Positions 1 to 9,343 are shown, numbered from the stretch's first letter. The stretch: DNA of 64,000 nt from Phaeobacter porticola (GCF_001888185.1 NZ_CP016364.1:1612001-1676000), one strand, 5' to 3'. Numbers and translations are program-made. The notes: generated by a model from the letters alone, not told the origin.

Positions 1-80
1 GCCTCCAGATTATAGGCCAAAACTTCGCGTTGGGCCAATTCGTCCTCGACCACCAGAACGGTGGGTTGGTCGGCAGCCAT
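1..80 (-). CDS. phoB: PhoB phosphate response regulator, N-terminal fragment
   Basis: The 26 residues read from the minus strand begin MAADQPTVLVVEDE, the first beta strand and acidic pocket (VVEDE) of a CheY-like receiver domain. The rest of the gene lies outside the window. It starts 2 bases after the phoU stop, so it is the last gene of the pst operon visible here. As PhoB it would be phosphorylated by PhoR and bind Pho boxes. The identity rests mostly on position after phoU, because the DNA-binding domain is not visible. Confidence 0.85.
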   Translation of the reverse strand, partial: MAADQPTVLVVEDELAQREVLAYNLE

Positions 81-82
81 GG

Positions 83-793
83 TCAGACCTCCTGCGGTAC
101 AGACGATGTGGTGTCGGCTTTCTGCCGGTCATCCTCGGGCTTGTCGCCGGTCACCAGATAGACCACCTGTTCGGCAATCGACGTGACATGATCGCCCATG
201 CGTTCGACGTTCTTGGCGATGAAGTGCAGGTGCATGCAGGGTGTGATGTTGCGCGGATCCTCCATCATGAAGGTCAGGAACTCGCGGAACAGGGCATTGT
301 ACATCTGGTCGACGTCGCGGTCGCGGGCGATCACGTCCTGCGCCAGTTCCACGTCGCGCTGAATGTAAGAATCCAACGCATCCTTCAGCATCAGTTCGAC
401 TTCGCGCGCCATACGGCGCATGGCGGCAGCACTTTCGGAAACATTTGGCCCCTGCGCCAGAACAGCCGTCCGTTTGGCGATGTTCTTGGCATAGTCGCCG
501 ATCCGTTCCAGATTGCCGGAGATTTTCATCACCGACAGAACCAGCCGCAGGTCAACGGCGGCGGGCGCACGGATGGCGATGACGCGGGCGGCTTCTTCGT
601 TGATCAGTTCTTCCAGACCGTCGATGGCCTTATCGCCCTGACGGACCTGCTGGGCCAGTTCCTCATCGCGGGTTTCCAGCGCGCGGGCGGCGTCCATGAT
701 GGCAGCCTCGACGAGGCCGCCCATTTTCATGATCTGAGCCTGAATAGCTTCGAGGTCGCGGTCAAACGCGGATGCAATATGTTGTTCTACCAT
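83..793 (-). CDS. phoU: Phosphate signalling complex protein PhoU
   Basis: The 236-residue product is the usual PhoU size and is all alpha-helical, with two tandem PhoU repeats. The first carries the E-x-x-x-D metal-binding style segment RIGDYAKNIAKR (about residues 97-108), and the second the matching RMGDHVTSIAEQ (about 199-210). PhoU couples the PstSCAB transporter to PhoR and keeps the regulon off when phosphate is plentiful. The gene sits between pstB (14-base gap) and phoB (2-base gap), the standard order. No signal peptide or membrane segment is present, which fits a peripheral cytoplasmic protein. Confidence 0.97.
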   Translation of the reverse strand: MVEQHIASAFDRDLEAIQAQIMKMGGLVEAAIMDAARALETRDEELAQQVRQGDKAIDGLEELINEEAARVIAIRAPAAVDLRLVLSVMKISGNLERIGDYAKNIAKRTAVLAQGPNVSESAAAMRRMAREVELMLKDALDSYIQRDVELAQDVIARDRDVDQMYNALFREFLTFMMEDPRNITPCMHLHFIAKNVERMGDHVTSIAEQVVYLVTGDKPEDDRQKADTTSSVPQEV

Positions 794-807
794 GGGTCAG
801 TCCTCGA

Positions 808-1605
808 TCAGCCGATACGGCCGGTGATATAGCTTTCGGTGCGCGGATCTTCGGGATTGGTGAAGATCTGCCCGGTCGCACCAAATTCCACCAGATTGCC
901 AAGGTGGAAGAAGGCGGTTTTCTGGCTCACCCGTGCGGCCTGCTGCATGGAATGGGTGACGATCACCACCGAATAGCTGTTGCGCAGCTCGTCAATCAGC
1001 TCTTCGATCTGGGCGGTTGCAATCGGGTCCAGCGCCGAACATGGCTCATCCATCAAGAGCACTTCGGGTTCGGTCGCGACAGCACGGGCGATACACAGGC
1101 GCTGTTGCTGGCCGCCGGAGAGACCTGTACCGGGTGCGTCCAGCCGATCCTTCACCTCATCCCAGATGGCGCCACGGCGCAGGGATTTCTCAACGATTTC
1201 GTCCAGCTCCGCCTTATTGGCGGCCAGGCCGTGGATGCGCGGGCCATAGGCGACGTTGTCATAGATCGACTTGGGGAACGGGTTCGGCTTCTGAAACACC
1301 ATGCCCACCTTAGCGCGCAGCTGCACGGGATCCACGCGGTTGTCGTAGATATCTTCGCCATCAATGGAGATATCGCCAGTTACCCGGCAGATATCAATCG
1401 TGTCATTCATCCGGTTGAGACAGCGCAGAAAGGTCGACTTGCCGCAGCCCGATGGGCCGATGAAAGCGGTGACGGTGTTGTCTTCGATCCCGACGTTCAC
1501 GTCCTTGATCGCGTGGGACTCGCCGTAATAGACATTCACGTTTTTGGCGGCGATCTTGGTTTTCTGAGTTTGCACGTCTTTGTCCAATGCAGTCATCTGG
1601 TTCAT
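808..1605 (-). CDS. pstB: Phosphate ABC transporter ATP-binding protein PstB
   Basis: This 265-residue ATPase has Walker [10 protein letters not shown], signature [14 protein letters not shown], Walker [12 protein letters not shown] and a switch histidine in IVTHSMQQA. The phrases [19 protein letters not shown] and [11 protein letters not shown] at the C-terminus are typical of PstB. It powers high-affinity phosphate import through PstA and PstC. It lies 12 bases after pstA and 14 before phoU, in the phosphate operon. The N-terminal 15 residues before [12 protein letters not shown] are unconserved, so the start could be a few residues later. Confidence 0.98.
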   Translation of the reverse strand: MNQMTALDKDVQTQKTKIAAKNVNVYYGESHAIKDVNVGIEDNTVTAFIGPSGCGKSTFLRCLNRMNDTIDICRVTGDISIDGEDIYDNRVDPVQLRAKVGMVFQKPNPFPKSIYDNVAYGPRIHGLAANKAELDEIVEKSLRRGAIWDEVKDRLDAPGTGLSGGQQQRLCIARAVATEPEVLLMDEPCSALDPIATAQIEELIDELRNSYSVVIVTHSMQQAARVSQKTAFFHLGNLVEFGATGQIFTNPEDPRTESYITGRIG

Positions 1606-1617
1606 AATTGCCCCCTC

Positions 1618-2988
1618 TTACCAGCGGCGTTCAAAGCGGCGGCGCAGGATTACGGCCACTGTGTTCATGGTGACGAGGAAGATCAACAGGATGATGATAC
1701 CGCCCCAGGCGCGTTCGTAAAATGCGGGATCTGCGCGTTTGGCCCATTCATAGATCTGTGCGGGCATGGCGGAATTCGGCGCCAGCAGGCCATCGGCGAG
1801 AGTTTCAGGCGCATTGGAGGCGATGAAGCCGACCATGCCGATCAGCAGCAGCGGTGCGGTTTCACCCAAGGCTTGCGCCAGACCAATGATAGTGCCGGTC
1901 AGGATACCGGGTGCGGCCAGCGGCAGGACGTGGTGAAACACCGCCTGCATCCGCGAGGCCCCGACCCCGAGTGCGGCATCGCGAATGGAGGGTGGCACAG
2001 ATTTCAGCGAAGCGCGGGTCGAGATGATCACTGTCGGCAGCGTCATCAGCGTCAACACTAGGCCACCAACCAGCGGTGCCGACATCGGCAGGTGCATGTA
2101 GTTGATGAATACTGCAAGGCCGAGAATACCAAACACGATTGATGGCACGGCTGCGAGGTTGGAGATATTCACCTCAATCACATCAGTGATCCAGTTTTTC
2201 GGGGCGAATTCCTCAAGATAGATCGAGGCGGCAACCCCAATAGGCAGCGCCAGTGCCAGAACTACCAGCATCATGAACAGCGAGCCCATCATGGAGACGC
2301 CCATGCCGGCCGCTTCGGGACGCGCATCAGAGGCATCGGATCCGGTGATGAAATCCAGGTTGAAGGTCTTGGCCAGAACACCGGCATCGACCAAGGCGTC
2401 CACCAGATCCAGTTGCTCTGCCGAGATACTCTTGTCGTTGGTGATACTGTCGCGGCTGACGCGGCCTTTCAGATACCCATCAACACGGCTCGAGGCGAGG
2501 AACCGGAATTCAATCGTTTCACCGATTTGATCCGGGTTTTCCAACACATAAGCACGCAGCTGGGCGGCAGCATTTTTGGATAGAATGCCGGCCATGGCCT
2601 TTGGCTTAAGCGGCGTTTCGACCCCCAAACTGGTGACCTGAGCCTCTACTGCGGCTTTGATCAGTGGTGCATACCCGAAGGTCGTGACCTTTTTTATCAC
2701 TTCTGGATCGCGGGTTCCGGATTTATCCAGTTTGCTCTCCAGCAATTCCACATCCATCGTCACAAAGGTTTGCTGAAAGGCGCCTGTGCCCCGGCTGACG
2801 ATTGTGGTCACCAGAATGGCCAGCATAATCAGACCAACGGCGATGGCGGCCATACCATAGAGCCGAAAGCGGCGCTCGGCGGCATTGCGTTTGCGGGTGT
2901 GGCTGGTTTGTTGCAGCAGCGAGCCTGCGTGGTCGCTGGCGTTGCCAGATGTGTTTGGACCGGGTGTGTGGTGGCTGATATCGGTCAT
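1618..2988 (-). CDS. pstA: Phosphate ABC transporter permease PstA
   Basis: The 456-residue membrane protein has a cytoplasmic N-terminus of about 45 residues, a first helix (MAAIAVGLIMLAILVTTIV), a long periplasmic insert of about 150 residues (roughly 70-220), then a five-helix MetI-like core. The permease EAA loop is visible around SIRDAALGVGASRMQAVFHHVLP. Length and insert are typical of the longer alphaproteobacterial PstA rather than the roughly 300-residue E. coli form. Its start codon overlaps the pstC stop by one base, so the two permeases are translationally coupled. Confidence 0.96.
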   Translation of the reverse strand: MTDISHHTPGPNTSGNASDHAGSLLQQTSHTRKRNAAERRFRLYGMAAIAVGLIMLAILVTTIVSRGTGAFQQTFVTMDVELLESKLDKSGTRDPEVIKKVTTFGYAPLIKAAVEAQVTSLGVETPLKPKAMAGILSKNAAAQLRAYVLENPDQIGETIEFRFLASSRVDGYLKGRVSRDSITNDKSISAEQLDLVDALVDAGVLAKTFNLDFITGSDASDARPEAAGMGVSMMGSLFMMLVVLALALPIGVAASIYLEEFAPKNWITDVIEVNISNLAAVPSIVFGILGLAVFINYMHLPMSAPLVGGLVLTLMTLPTVIISTRASLKSVPPSIRDAALGVGASRMQAVFHHVLPLAAPGILTGTIIGLAQALGETAPLLLIGMVGFIASNAPETLADGLLAPNSAMPAQIYEWAKRADPAFYERAWGGIIILLIFLVTMNTVAVILRRRFERRW

Positions 2989-4466
2989 TAGTCGTACTGC
3001 TCCCGGTATTTGCGCACGATATAAAGCGCCAGGACATTGAGGCCGAGGGTCAGGACAAAGAGGGTCAGACCAAGGGCAAAGGCAACGAGCGTTTCAGGGC
3101 TGGCGAAATCCGTATCGCCGGTCAACTGGCTGACAATACGTGTGGTGATCGTGGTCATTGATTCCAGGGGGTTGAGCGAGAATTTCGCAATCGCCCCTGC
3201 CCCCATAACCACGATCATCGTCTCACCGATGGCGCGCGATGCCGCAAGCAGGACAGCGCCGACGATACCCGGCAGCGCGGCCGGAATGACCACCTGACGG
3301 ATGGTTTCGGATTTGGTCGCACCCAATCCAAGCGAGCCATCGCGCATGGCCTGAGGCACGGCGTTGATGATGTCATCGGACAGCGACGACACAAAGGGGA
3401 TCAACATGATGCCCATCACCAGACCAGCGGTCAGCACCGAGGTGGCGCCGCTCATCCACTCGACCCCCAAGATGCCGTCTTCGCCCTGGCCGAAGAATTT
3501 CACAAGAAGCGGGCCAACGGTCAGCAATGCAAAGAGGCCGTAGACGATGGTCGGGATCCCAGCGAGGATTTCCAGCAGCGGTTTGGCAAAGGCGCGCGTG
3601 GTGCTGCCGGCGTATTCAGAGAGATAGATCGCCGCAAATAGCCCTACAGGCACCGCGACCAGCAGCGCAATCGCCGAGATGTAAAGCGTTCCCCACAGCA
3701 GCGGCAGGATCGACAGATCGCTGTCCCCGCGGAAGTTCGGCGCCCATGTGGTGCCAAAGAAGAAGTCACTCCAGGCATGCAGCCCAAAGAAGTTGATGCT
3801 CTCGAACAGCATTGAGAAGACGATGCCGACGGTGGTAAGAATAGCGAGGCTCGCGGCGAGAATGAGCAAGGCCATGATGCCCTGCTCTACCACATTGCGG
3901 GCCCGGAAATCCTTATGCGTGCGCCCATAGGCCCAGCCAAACCCAACTACGGCGAGAAGGGCAACAATCAGCGTCATGGCGATCTGCCCGGTGTTTGACT
4001 GGCTGCGATAACTTTGTGCAGCGGTCAGCACTTCTGCGCGCACATCAGAGCCGAGCGCAACGCCGATCTCCCCCAGACGGGCGCGTATGTCAGTCTCACC
4101 ACTGTCGAGGCTGCGGGCTTCGGTCGAGGAAAGAACGCCCTGCTCTACTGCTAGGTCCAGCCCTTCGGCAAGACGGCGCACGTCACTCATCACGAGGCCA
4201 AGCGTGGAATTCTCCGGCACCAGTTCCGCAGGGATCATGGCGGATACGCGGTTTTCAATGACCATGGGCTGGGCCAGTGACCATATGGCCAGTACCACCA
4301 GCGCGGGCACCAGCGCGCTGAAGGCCACGTTGTGACCGTAGTAAGCGGGCAGCGAGTGCAACGCCTTGGCGTTCCCTCCTGCCGAGGCAAGCGCGCGGTT
4401 GCGCCCCAGCACAAAGCCCAGCCCGGAAAGGGCAAGAAGGGCAATCACGAGCCAAACTGTCGGCAT
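2988..4466 (-). CDS. pstC: Phosphate ABC transporter permease PstC
   Basis: The 492-residue protein is the partner permease of PstA. The N-terminal third has an extra helix near residues 3-19, a second near 50-68 and a large extracytoplasmic stretch (about 70-160) absent from E. coli PstC. The C-terminal half is the MetI-like core with the EAA-type loop at QAMRDGSLGLGATKSETIRQVVIPAALPG. PstA and PstC form the membrane channel energised by PstB. A gap of 144 bases containing a strong hairpin separates it from pstS, which would lower permease expression relative to the binding protein. Confidence 0.96.
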   Translation of the reverse strand: MPTVWLVIALLALSGLGFVLGRNRALASAGGNAKALHSLPAYYGHNVAFSALVPALVVLAIWSLAQPMVIENRVSAMIPAELVPENSTLGLVMSDVRRLAEGLDLAVEQGVLSSTEARSLDSGETDIRARLGEIGVALGSDVRAEVLTAAQSYRSQSNTGQIAMTLIVALLAVVGFGWAYGRTHKDFRARNVVEQGIMALLILAASLAILTTVGIVFSMLFESINFFGLHAWSDFFFGTTWAPNFRGDSDLSILPLLWGTLYISAIALLVAVPVGLFAAIYLSEYAGSTTRAFAKPLLEILAGIPTIVYGLFALLTVGPLLVKFFGQGEDGILGVEWMSGATSVLTAGLVMGIMLIPFVSSLSDDIINAVPQAMRDGSLGLGATKSETIRQVVIPAALPGIVGAVLLAASRAIGETMIVVMGAGAIAKFSLNPLESMTTITTRIVSQLTGDTDFASPETLVAFALGLTLFVLTLGLNVLALYIVRKYREQYD

Positions 4467-4557
4467 CAGCTACTCCGTTTGAGTGAGACGGAAAAATCCG
4501 GTTCTGCAAGGCCGGACGGGCCGGGATGCAGGGTGTTACATTTGGTCGGTCATAAGT

Positions 4558-4588
4558 CGGGCCGGAGCAACTCTGATGCTCCGGCCCG
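4558..4588 (-). terminator. Intergenic hairpin between pstS and pstC
   Basis: There is a perfect 12-base-pair stem (CGGGCCGGAGCA with its complement) and a 7-base loop, 22 bases after the pstS stop in the direction of transcription. No U-tract follows, so it is better read as a 3' mRNA-protecting or attenuating hairpin than as a full terminator. Such hairpins commonly give more binding-protein mRNA than permease mRNA. Confidence 0.75.
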
Positions 4589-4610
4589 TGTCATTGTCAT
4601 AACTGAGCGA

Positions 4611-5666
4611 TCAGGAATTTCCGCCGATGACCTCTTCTTCGGAAACCATGGCTTGCGTCTTGGTCAGCTCAGGGTCGGCAACCAGGCCATATTCTGCCAG
4701 CGGGCCATCGGGGCCTGCCACTTCGTCTGCGACGAAGAATTCAGCGTATTCTTTCAGGCCGGGGATCACGCCGATGTGGGCTTTCTTCACGTAGAAGAAC
4801 AGCGGGCGCGATACCGGATATTCACCTTCGGCGATGCTTTCGGTGGTGGGTACAATGCCGGACATGGTGGCAACCTGCAGCTTGTCGGTGTTGTTCTCGT
4901 AGAACGCCAGACCAAAGACGCCAATGCCGTCTTTGTTGCTGTCGATGCGGGCCAGGGTCTCGGTATAGTCGCCATCGATATCAACCGATTTGCCATCGGT
5001 GCGCAGGGAGATACAGGCTTTCTCTGCGGCTTTCTTCTTGGCTTTGTCGCTGTCACCTTCGGCGTGGGCCAGCAGATGCTCGAAGGCGCCGGTGGCTTCG
5101 CAGCCTGCCAAGATCACCTTGTCTTCGAACACTTCGCGTGTGCCGTGCTTGGTGCCGGGGATGAAGGCCTGAATGTCTTGCGCCGGGAAAGCGCTGTTCA
5201 CATCGGCCCACGTCTTGTTGGGGTTGGCGACCATTTTGCCATCAACCAGGATCTCGTCGGACAGGGCCAGGAACCAGTCGGTCGGCGTGTATTCAAAGGC
5301 ATTGCCCTTGATGTCATTTGCAAACACGATGCCGTCATAACCGATCTGAACTTCGATGATGTCAGTGACGCCGTTTTCGGCGCAGGCCTTGATTTCCTTG
5401 TCCTTGATGCGGCGCGACGCGTTGGCGACATCGATGGTGTTTTCGCCAACACCTTCGCAGAACCGCTTCAGACCGGCGGAGGACCCACCGGATTCAACAA
5501 CCGGTGTCGGGAAGTCGAAGTTCTCGCCAAAGGCTTCGGCCACGATGGAGGCATAGGGCAGAACGGTCGAAGAACCGGCCACCTGAACCTGATCGCGCGC
5601 TGCCGCAGCAGTGGCAGAAACAGCCGAAATGGCCAGGGCGGACGCGGTGAGTTTCACAAAGGACAT
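4611..5666 (-). CDS. pstS: Phosphate ABC transporter substrate-binding protein PstS
   Basis: The product is about 351 residues, with a Sec signal peptide (MSFVKLTASALAISAVSATAAAA) and the phosphate-binding phrases AGSSTVLPYASIVAE and VESGGSSAGLKRFCEG near the mature N-terminus, typical of the large PstS group. The start at 5666 is preferred over an upstream in-frame codon at 5687 because AAGGAG lies 7 bases before it. PstS captures phosphate in the periplasm for PstCAB. It is the first transporter gene after the Pho box at 5745-5777. Confidence 0.97.
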   Translation of the reverse strand: MSFVKLTASALAISAVSATAAAARDQVQVAGSSTVLPYASIVAEAFGENFDFPTPVVESGGSSAGLKRFCEGVGENTIDVANASRRIKDKEIKACAENGVTDIIEVQIGYDGIVFANDIKGNAFEYTPTDWFLALSDEILVDGKMVANPNKTWADVNSAFPAQDIQAFIPGTKHGTREVFEDKVILAGCEATGAFEHLLAHAEGDSDKAKKKAAEKACISLRTDGKSVDIDGDYTETLARIDSNKDGIGVFGLAFYENNTDKLQVATMSGIVPTTESIAEGEYPVSRPLFFYVKKAHIGVIPGLKEYAEFFVADEVAGPDGPLAEYGLVADPELTKTQAMVSEEEVIGGNS

Positions 5667-5744
5667 CTGTGTCTCCTTGGGTGTCAATTTTCAGGATCAT
5701 CCCGTGATGATCTTGCGCCCTCACCTAAGGGCGGCGCATGTGCC

Positions 5745-5777
5745 TTTTGTGACGGCTATGTAACAGCTGTATGACAA
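5745..5777 (-). promoter_or_regulatory. Pho box (PhoB-binding direct repeats) upstream of pstS
   Basis: On the minus strand three 11-base units follow each other without a gap: TTGTCATACAG, CTGTTACATAG and CCGTCACAAAA. The 7-base CTGTNAC-like half-sites at 11-base spacing are the known PhoB recognition pattern. The box ends about 79 bases before the pstS start. A further TTTGTCACA half-site lies about 25 bases upstream, near 5800. This supports phosphate-starvation induction of pstS and the genes after it. Confidence 0.85.
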
Positions 5778-5908
5778 ACCGGGTTGTTGCCCCGTTTTTT
5801 GTGACAAATCGGCCCGGCAACAGTCGATTCTCTTAACTTTTCGCGACGAACTTTGCGGTGGGCGGCAGTTTATTGTCACATACAACGCGCCAAAGCCTCA
5901 CCGTCGTG

Positions 5909-6949
5909 TCAGCGCGGAAGGATCACGGTGAACACCGTGCCCGTCGCAGCGGAGCTTTCCACCCGCATCCGGCCGCGATGGCGATTGACGATATGTTTGA
6001 CAATCGCAAGCCCCAACCCGGTACCGCCCTGTTCGCGTGAACGATGGGAGTCGACCCTGTAGAACCGTTCCGTCAGACGTGGCAGATGCACGGGGTCGAT
6101 CCCGTTGCCATTGTCTATCACCTCAACCCGGACGGCGGCGGCACGGACCGCGGGGTCGCGGTCGCGTGTTCTGAGGCGCAGGGTCACCTGATCGCCGCCA
6201 TATTTGATGGCGTTCTCAACAAGGTTTGTGAACACCTGCTGCAGCTGATCCGGATCCCCGGTGACCAGCGTCGGCTCCTCTGGTATTTCCAGAAAAAGCT
6301 GCACATCTGCAGCCTCCGCCACCGGTTCCAGCGATTTCAGCGTTGAGGCCAGATGCGCGCCCAAGTCGAGTTGCTCGCGCGGGCGCACACGCTCTTCGCT
6401 CTCGACCCGGTTCAGTGACAACAGATCCCCGACCAGGCGGTTCATCCGATTTGCCTCGCCCTGCATGATTGTCAGAAACCTGTCGCGTGCCGGGGCATCG
6501 TCACGTGCGGGGCCACGCAGCGTTTCGATGAACCCCATCAGCGCGGTCAGCGGCGTGCGCAGTTCATGGCTGACATTGGCGACGAAATCACGTCTCATCT
6601 GGCTGGCCTGCTCGCGGTCAGTGATATCCGTGAGACTGATCAGCGCCGCCCCGCCATTTACCGCACCAATGCCGGGGATATAGCGCAAAGCGACCTCGAA
6701 CGTGGTGTCCTGTGCGCCGTCGTTGGACAGGTGACGGGCGGTTTTGGCGCTGCGTTCATAGAGACAGCTTTCGATCGCCGTGGCCACATTGGGCTGGCGT
6801 AGGATGGTGGCGAAATGACGTCCGACCAGATTGGCACCCAGCAGTGTGGTCGCCGCCGCATTTGCGGCGATGAACCTTTCGCTTTGATCGACCAGCATCG
6901 CTGGCAAGGGGATGGCTTCCATGAAACCGTCGATTAAATCCTGTGTCAT
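5909..6949 (-). CDS. phoR: Phosphate regulon sensor histidine kinase PhoR
   Basis: From MTQDLIDGF the product is 346 residues: a PAS-like domain (about 8-110), a HisKA dimerisation domain with H-box NVSHELRTPLTAL (phospho-acceptor His about 128) and a HATPase domain with N-box NLVENAIKYGG and G-boxes DNGNGI and GGTGLGLAIV. A longer reading from a TTG codon at 7060 exists, but the ATG near 6949 has a GAGGGG upstream. No transmembrane helix is visible in either reading, unlike E. coli PhoR. It lies 242 bases upstream of pstS, with the Pho box between them. Confidence 0.93.
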   Translation of the reverse strand: MTQDLIDGFMEAIPLPAMLVDQSERFIAANAAATTLLGANLVGRHFATILRQPNVATAIESCLYERSAKTARHLSNDGAQDTTFEVALRYIPGIGAVNGGAALISLTDITDREQASQMRRDFVANVSHELRTPLTALMGFIETLRGPARDDAPARDRFLTIMQGEANRMNRLVGDLLSLNRVESEERVRPREQLDLGAHLASTLKSLEPVAEAADVQLFLEIPEEPTLVTGDPDQLQQVFTNLVENAIKYGGDQVTLRLRTRDRDPAVRAAAVRVEVIDNGNGIDPVHLPRLTERFYRVDSHRSREQGGTGLGLAIVKHIVNRHRGRMRVESSAATGTVFTVILPR

Positions 6950-6998
6950 CTGCCCCTCGCCTTGTTGCTGTGCCGGTCGTGTTACAAACCAATTGTAA

Positions 6999-8180
6999 CT
7001 ATGACGTGGCAGCCGCGACCGCTTCGGTGAAGACAGCGCAGAGTGTTTCCGGATCCTCAAGCCCGACCGAGATGCGAAAGAACCCTTCGCTCAGCCCCAG
7101 TTTGGCGCGATCCTCTGCACTGAGAGCGCGATGCGAGGATGAGGCCGGATGCGACAGTGTCGTTCCCACATCCCCAAGAGTCGGGGCAAAGTTCAGCCCA
7201 TCGGCCCCACGGGTAAAGGCATTGGCAGCAGCGCGCCCGCCTTCCAGCTCAAAGCTGACCATATTGCAGCCTTTCCCGTCCAACAGCGCCATTGCGCGCT
7301 CGTGATCGGGATGGTCCTTGCGGGTCGGGTAAATCACCCGCTTGACCCCCGGCAGCCCGGCGAGATGATCGGCCAGCGTTACTGCGGTGGCCTGCGCGCG
7401 CTCAAACCGCAGCTCAAACGACAGCATGCCACGCTCCGCAAGCCAGCAGTCAAACGGGCTGGGTGTCATGCCGGTAGTGACTACATAGACGCTGAGACGG
7501 GTGTTGATCTCAGCATCCTTGGCCACGACATAGCCCAGCATCACATCGGAATGCCCTGCCAAGAGCTTGGTGATAGAATGGATGACGATATCGGCGCCAT
7601 GATCAAAGGGGCGAAAGCCCCGTGGCGTGGTGAAGGTGTTGTCGACCACCAAAAGGATATCGCGATCCTTGCAGAGCTGCGCCAACCCGTCGATATCGGC
7701 CACGGCCAGAGTCGGGTTTGAGACGGCCTCGACCAGGATCATTTTGGTTTCGGGGCGGATCGCGGCGTCAACCGCAGCCACATCGCCGGGATCGGCCAAT
7801 GTTGTTGCAATGCCCAGACGCGGCAGATCCTCGGCCATCAGGCGCATGGAGCGGCCATAAAGCTGATTGCCGCCAATCACGTGATCGCCGGTTTTCAGCA
7901 GGCCCAGCAGAACAGCCGAAACCGCCGCCATACCGGACCCGGTCACAACACCGCCGGGCATGCCTTCCATCGCATCGAGCCGTTTGGCGACCACATCGGC
8001 GTTTGGATGCCCCTCACGTGAATAGGTGTAGCCATGCACCCGACCCTCATATTGATCATCGAGCGCATCTGGCGTGTCGCTGGCATAGACCACCGACGGA
8101 CTAAGTGGGGTCACCACCGGATGGCTCGCGCTGAAGGGCAAGGGATCTGGCCGCATCAGCGACCCTTTGGAATTTCTCAC
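6999..8180 (-). CDS. PLP-dependent trans-sulfuration family enzyme (Cys/Met metabolism)
   Basis: This 393-residue protein belongs to the Cys/Met-metabolism PLP family (cystathionine beta/gamma-lyase, cystathionine gamma-synthase, O-acylhomoserine sulfhydrylase). Visible motifs are GYTYSREGHPN near the N-terminus, SGMAAVSAVLLGLLKTGDHVI (cofactor phosphate), VVDNTFTTPRGFRPFDHGADIVIHSITKLLAGHSD with the Schiff-base Lys in ITKLLAGH, and the C-terminal SHPASSSHRALS. The exact reaction cannot be told from sequence alone. The GTG at 8180 has GAGG 9 bases upstream; an ATG at 8156 with AAGGG is an alternative. The next gene upstream is 3 bases away. Confidence 0.88.
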   Translation of the reverse strand: MRNSKGSLMRPDPLPFSASHPVVTPLSPSVVYASDTPDALDDQYEGRVHGYTYSREGHPNADVVAKRLDAMEGMPGGVVTGSGMAAVSAVLLGLLKTGDHVIGGNQLYGRSMRLMAEDLPRLGIATTLADPGDVAAVDAAIRPETKMILVEAVSNPTLAVADIDGLAQLCKDRDILLVVDNTFTTPRGFRPFDHGADIVIHSITKLLAGHSDVMLGYVVAKDAEINTRLSVYVVTTGMTPSPFDCWLAERGMLSFELRFERAQATAVTLADHLAGLPGVKRVIYPTRKDHPDHERAMALLDGKGCNMVSFELEGGRAAANAFTRGADGLNFAPTLGDVGTTLSHPASSSHRALSAEDRAKLGLSEGFFRISVGLEDPETLCAVFTEAVAAATS

Positions 8181-8183
8181 GTG

Positions 8184-8705
8184 TCAGACCTCATTTAGTT
8201 CGTCGCGGAAACGACGCATGTTTTCTTGGTAGTGTTCGGCACTTTGGCGCAGGGATTGAACCAGCGCCTCATCCACATCACGGACGATTTTGCCGGGTGC
8301 GCCCATGACCAGAGAATTATCAGGGATTTCCTTATTCTCTGTAATCAAGGCGCCCGCACCGATCAGGCAGTTCTTACCGATCTTGGCTCCGTTCAGCACC
8401 GTGGCCCCCATCCCGATCAGGGTGTTGTCGCCGATGGTGCAGCCATGCAGCATCACCTTGTGGCCGATGGTGCAATTCTCGCCAATGGTCAGGGGGTAGC
8501 CGGCGTCAATATGCATGACGCAGTTTTCCTGCACGTTTGAACCACGCCCGATGCGGATTTCCTCGTGATCGGCGCGGATGGTGCTGCCGAACCAGACCGA
8601 GGCCCCCTCCTCCAGCACAACGAGGCCGATCAGATTGGCATCCGGCGCAACCCATGTGTCGGCGTGGAGTTCGGGGGTTTTGTCACCCAGGGCATAAATC
8701 GTCAT
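8184..8705 (-). CDS. Gamma-carbonic-anhydrase-like hexapeptide-repeat protein
   Basis: The 173-residue protein consists of about seven left-handed beta-helix turns (hexapeptide repeats such as [24 protein letters not shown]) and a C-terminal helix. Histidines in VMHIDAG and in GHKVMLHGC have the spacing of the zinc ligands of gamma-class carbonic anhydrases (H-x4-H plus an earlier H), so metal binding is likely. The family (YrdA/PaaY/CaiE) is trimeric and often has unproven catalytic activity. Its start overlaps the gmk stop by 4 bases, implying coupled translation. Confidence 0.9.
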   Translation of the reverse strand: MTIYALGDKTPELHADTWVAPDANLIGLVVLEEGASVWFGSTIRADHEEIRIGRGSNVQENCVMHIDAGYPLTIGENCTIGHKVMLHGCTIGDNTLIGMGATVLNGAKIGKNCLIGAGALITENKEIPDNSLVMGAPGKIVRDVDEALVQSLRQSAEHYQENMRRFRDELNEV

Positions 8706-9343
8706 GACAGATCCTCAAATTCGCTTTGCAGGCCGCGCACATGGTCCATCAGATGCGGCTGCTGGATGCGGCGCAGACGGGTGGCGGTGATAATGGTCTT
8801 CAGCTGTAGCTCGGTTGTGTCGAGATTGTCGTTGATCAAGACGTGATCATAGCTGCCCCAGTGGCTGATTTCGTCCCAGCTTTTCTCCATCCGGCGGGTG
8901 ATGGTCGCCGCATCATCCTGCGCGCGGCTCTCCAGTCGGCGGCGCAGCTCTCCAATCGAGGGCGGCAGCAGAAAGATCGACAGCGTGTGCTGACCCAGGT
9001 CTGAGTTGCGGATCTGCTGGGCGCCCTGCCAGTCGATGTCAAACAGCACGTCACGCCCGCCATCAATCGCCGCCTTCACCGGTCCCTTGGGCGAGCCATA
9101 AAAATTGCCGAAGACATGGGCGTGCTCCAGCATGTTGCCTTCGCTCACGGCGGTCTTGAAGGCATCAGTGGTGATGAAGTGATAGTCCTGCCCGTCGGTT
9201 TCGCCGGGACGCGGATTGCGCGTGGTGGCAGAGACGGAAAATTCAATGCTGGGATCCCAGGACCGCAGCCGTTTCGCCAATGTGGATTTCCCGGCCCCTG
9301 AGGGCGAAGAAAGGATAATCAACAGGCCGCGCCGATCTGCCAT
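8702..9343 (-). CDS. gmk: Guanylate kinase
   Basis: The 213-residue protein begins [26 protein letters not shown], with P-loop SGAGKST. It carries the GMP-binding segment [21 protein letters not shown] and the lid/adenine region [19 protein letters not shown]. It phosphorylates GMP or dGMP to the diphosphate in the cytoplasm. Length and motifs match bacterial Gmk throughout. It follows yicC by 41 bases, and the gmk-yicC pairing is widespread in proteobacteria. Confidence 0.98.
   Translation of the reverse strand: MADRRGLLIILSSPSGAGKSTLAKRLRSWDPSIEFSVSATTRNPRPGETDGQDYHFITTDAFKTAVSEGNMLEHAHVFGNFYGSPKGPVKAAIDGGRDVLFDIDWQGAQQIRNSDLGQHTLSIFLLPPSIGELRRRLESRAQDDAATITRRMEKSWDEISHWGSYDHVLINDNLDTTELQLKTIITATRLRRIQQPHLMDHVRGLQSEFEDLS

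Noticed and set aside
772-2061. 429-codon plus-strand frame opposite pstB and pstA
   Set aside because: It is antisense to clear pst genes, has no ribosome site and shows mirror-codon composition.
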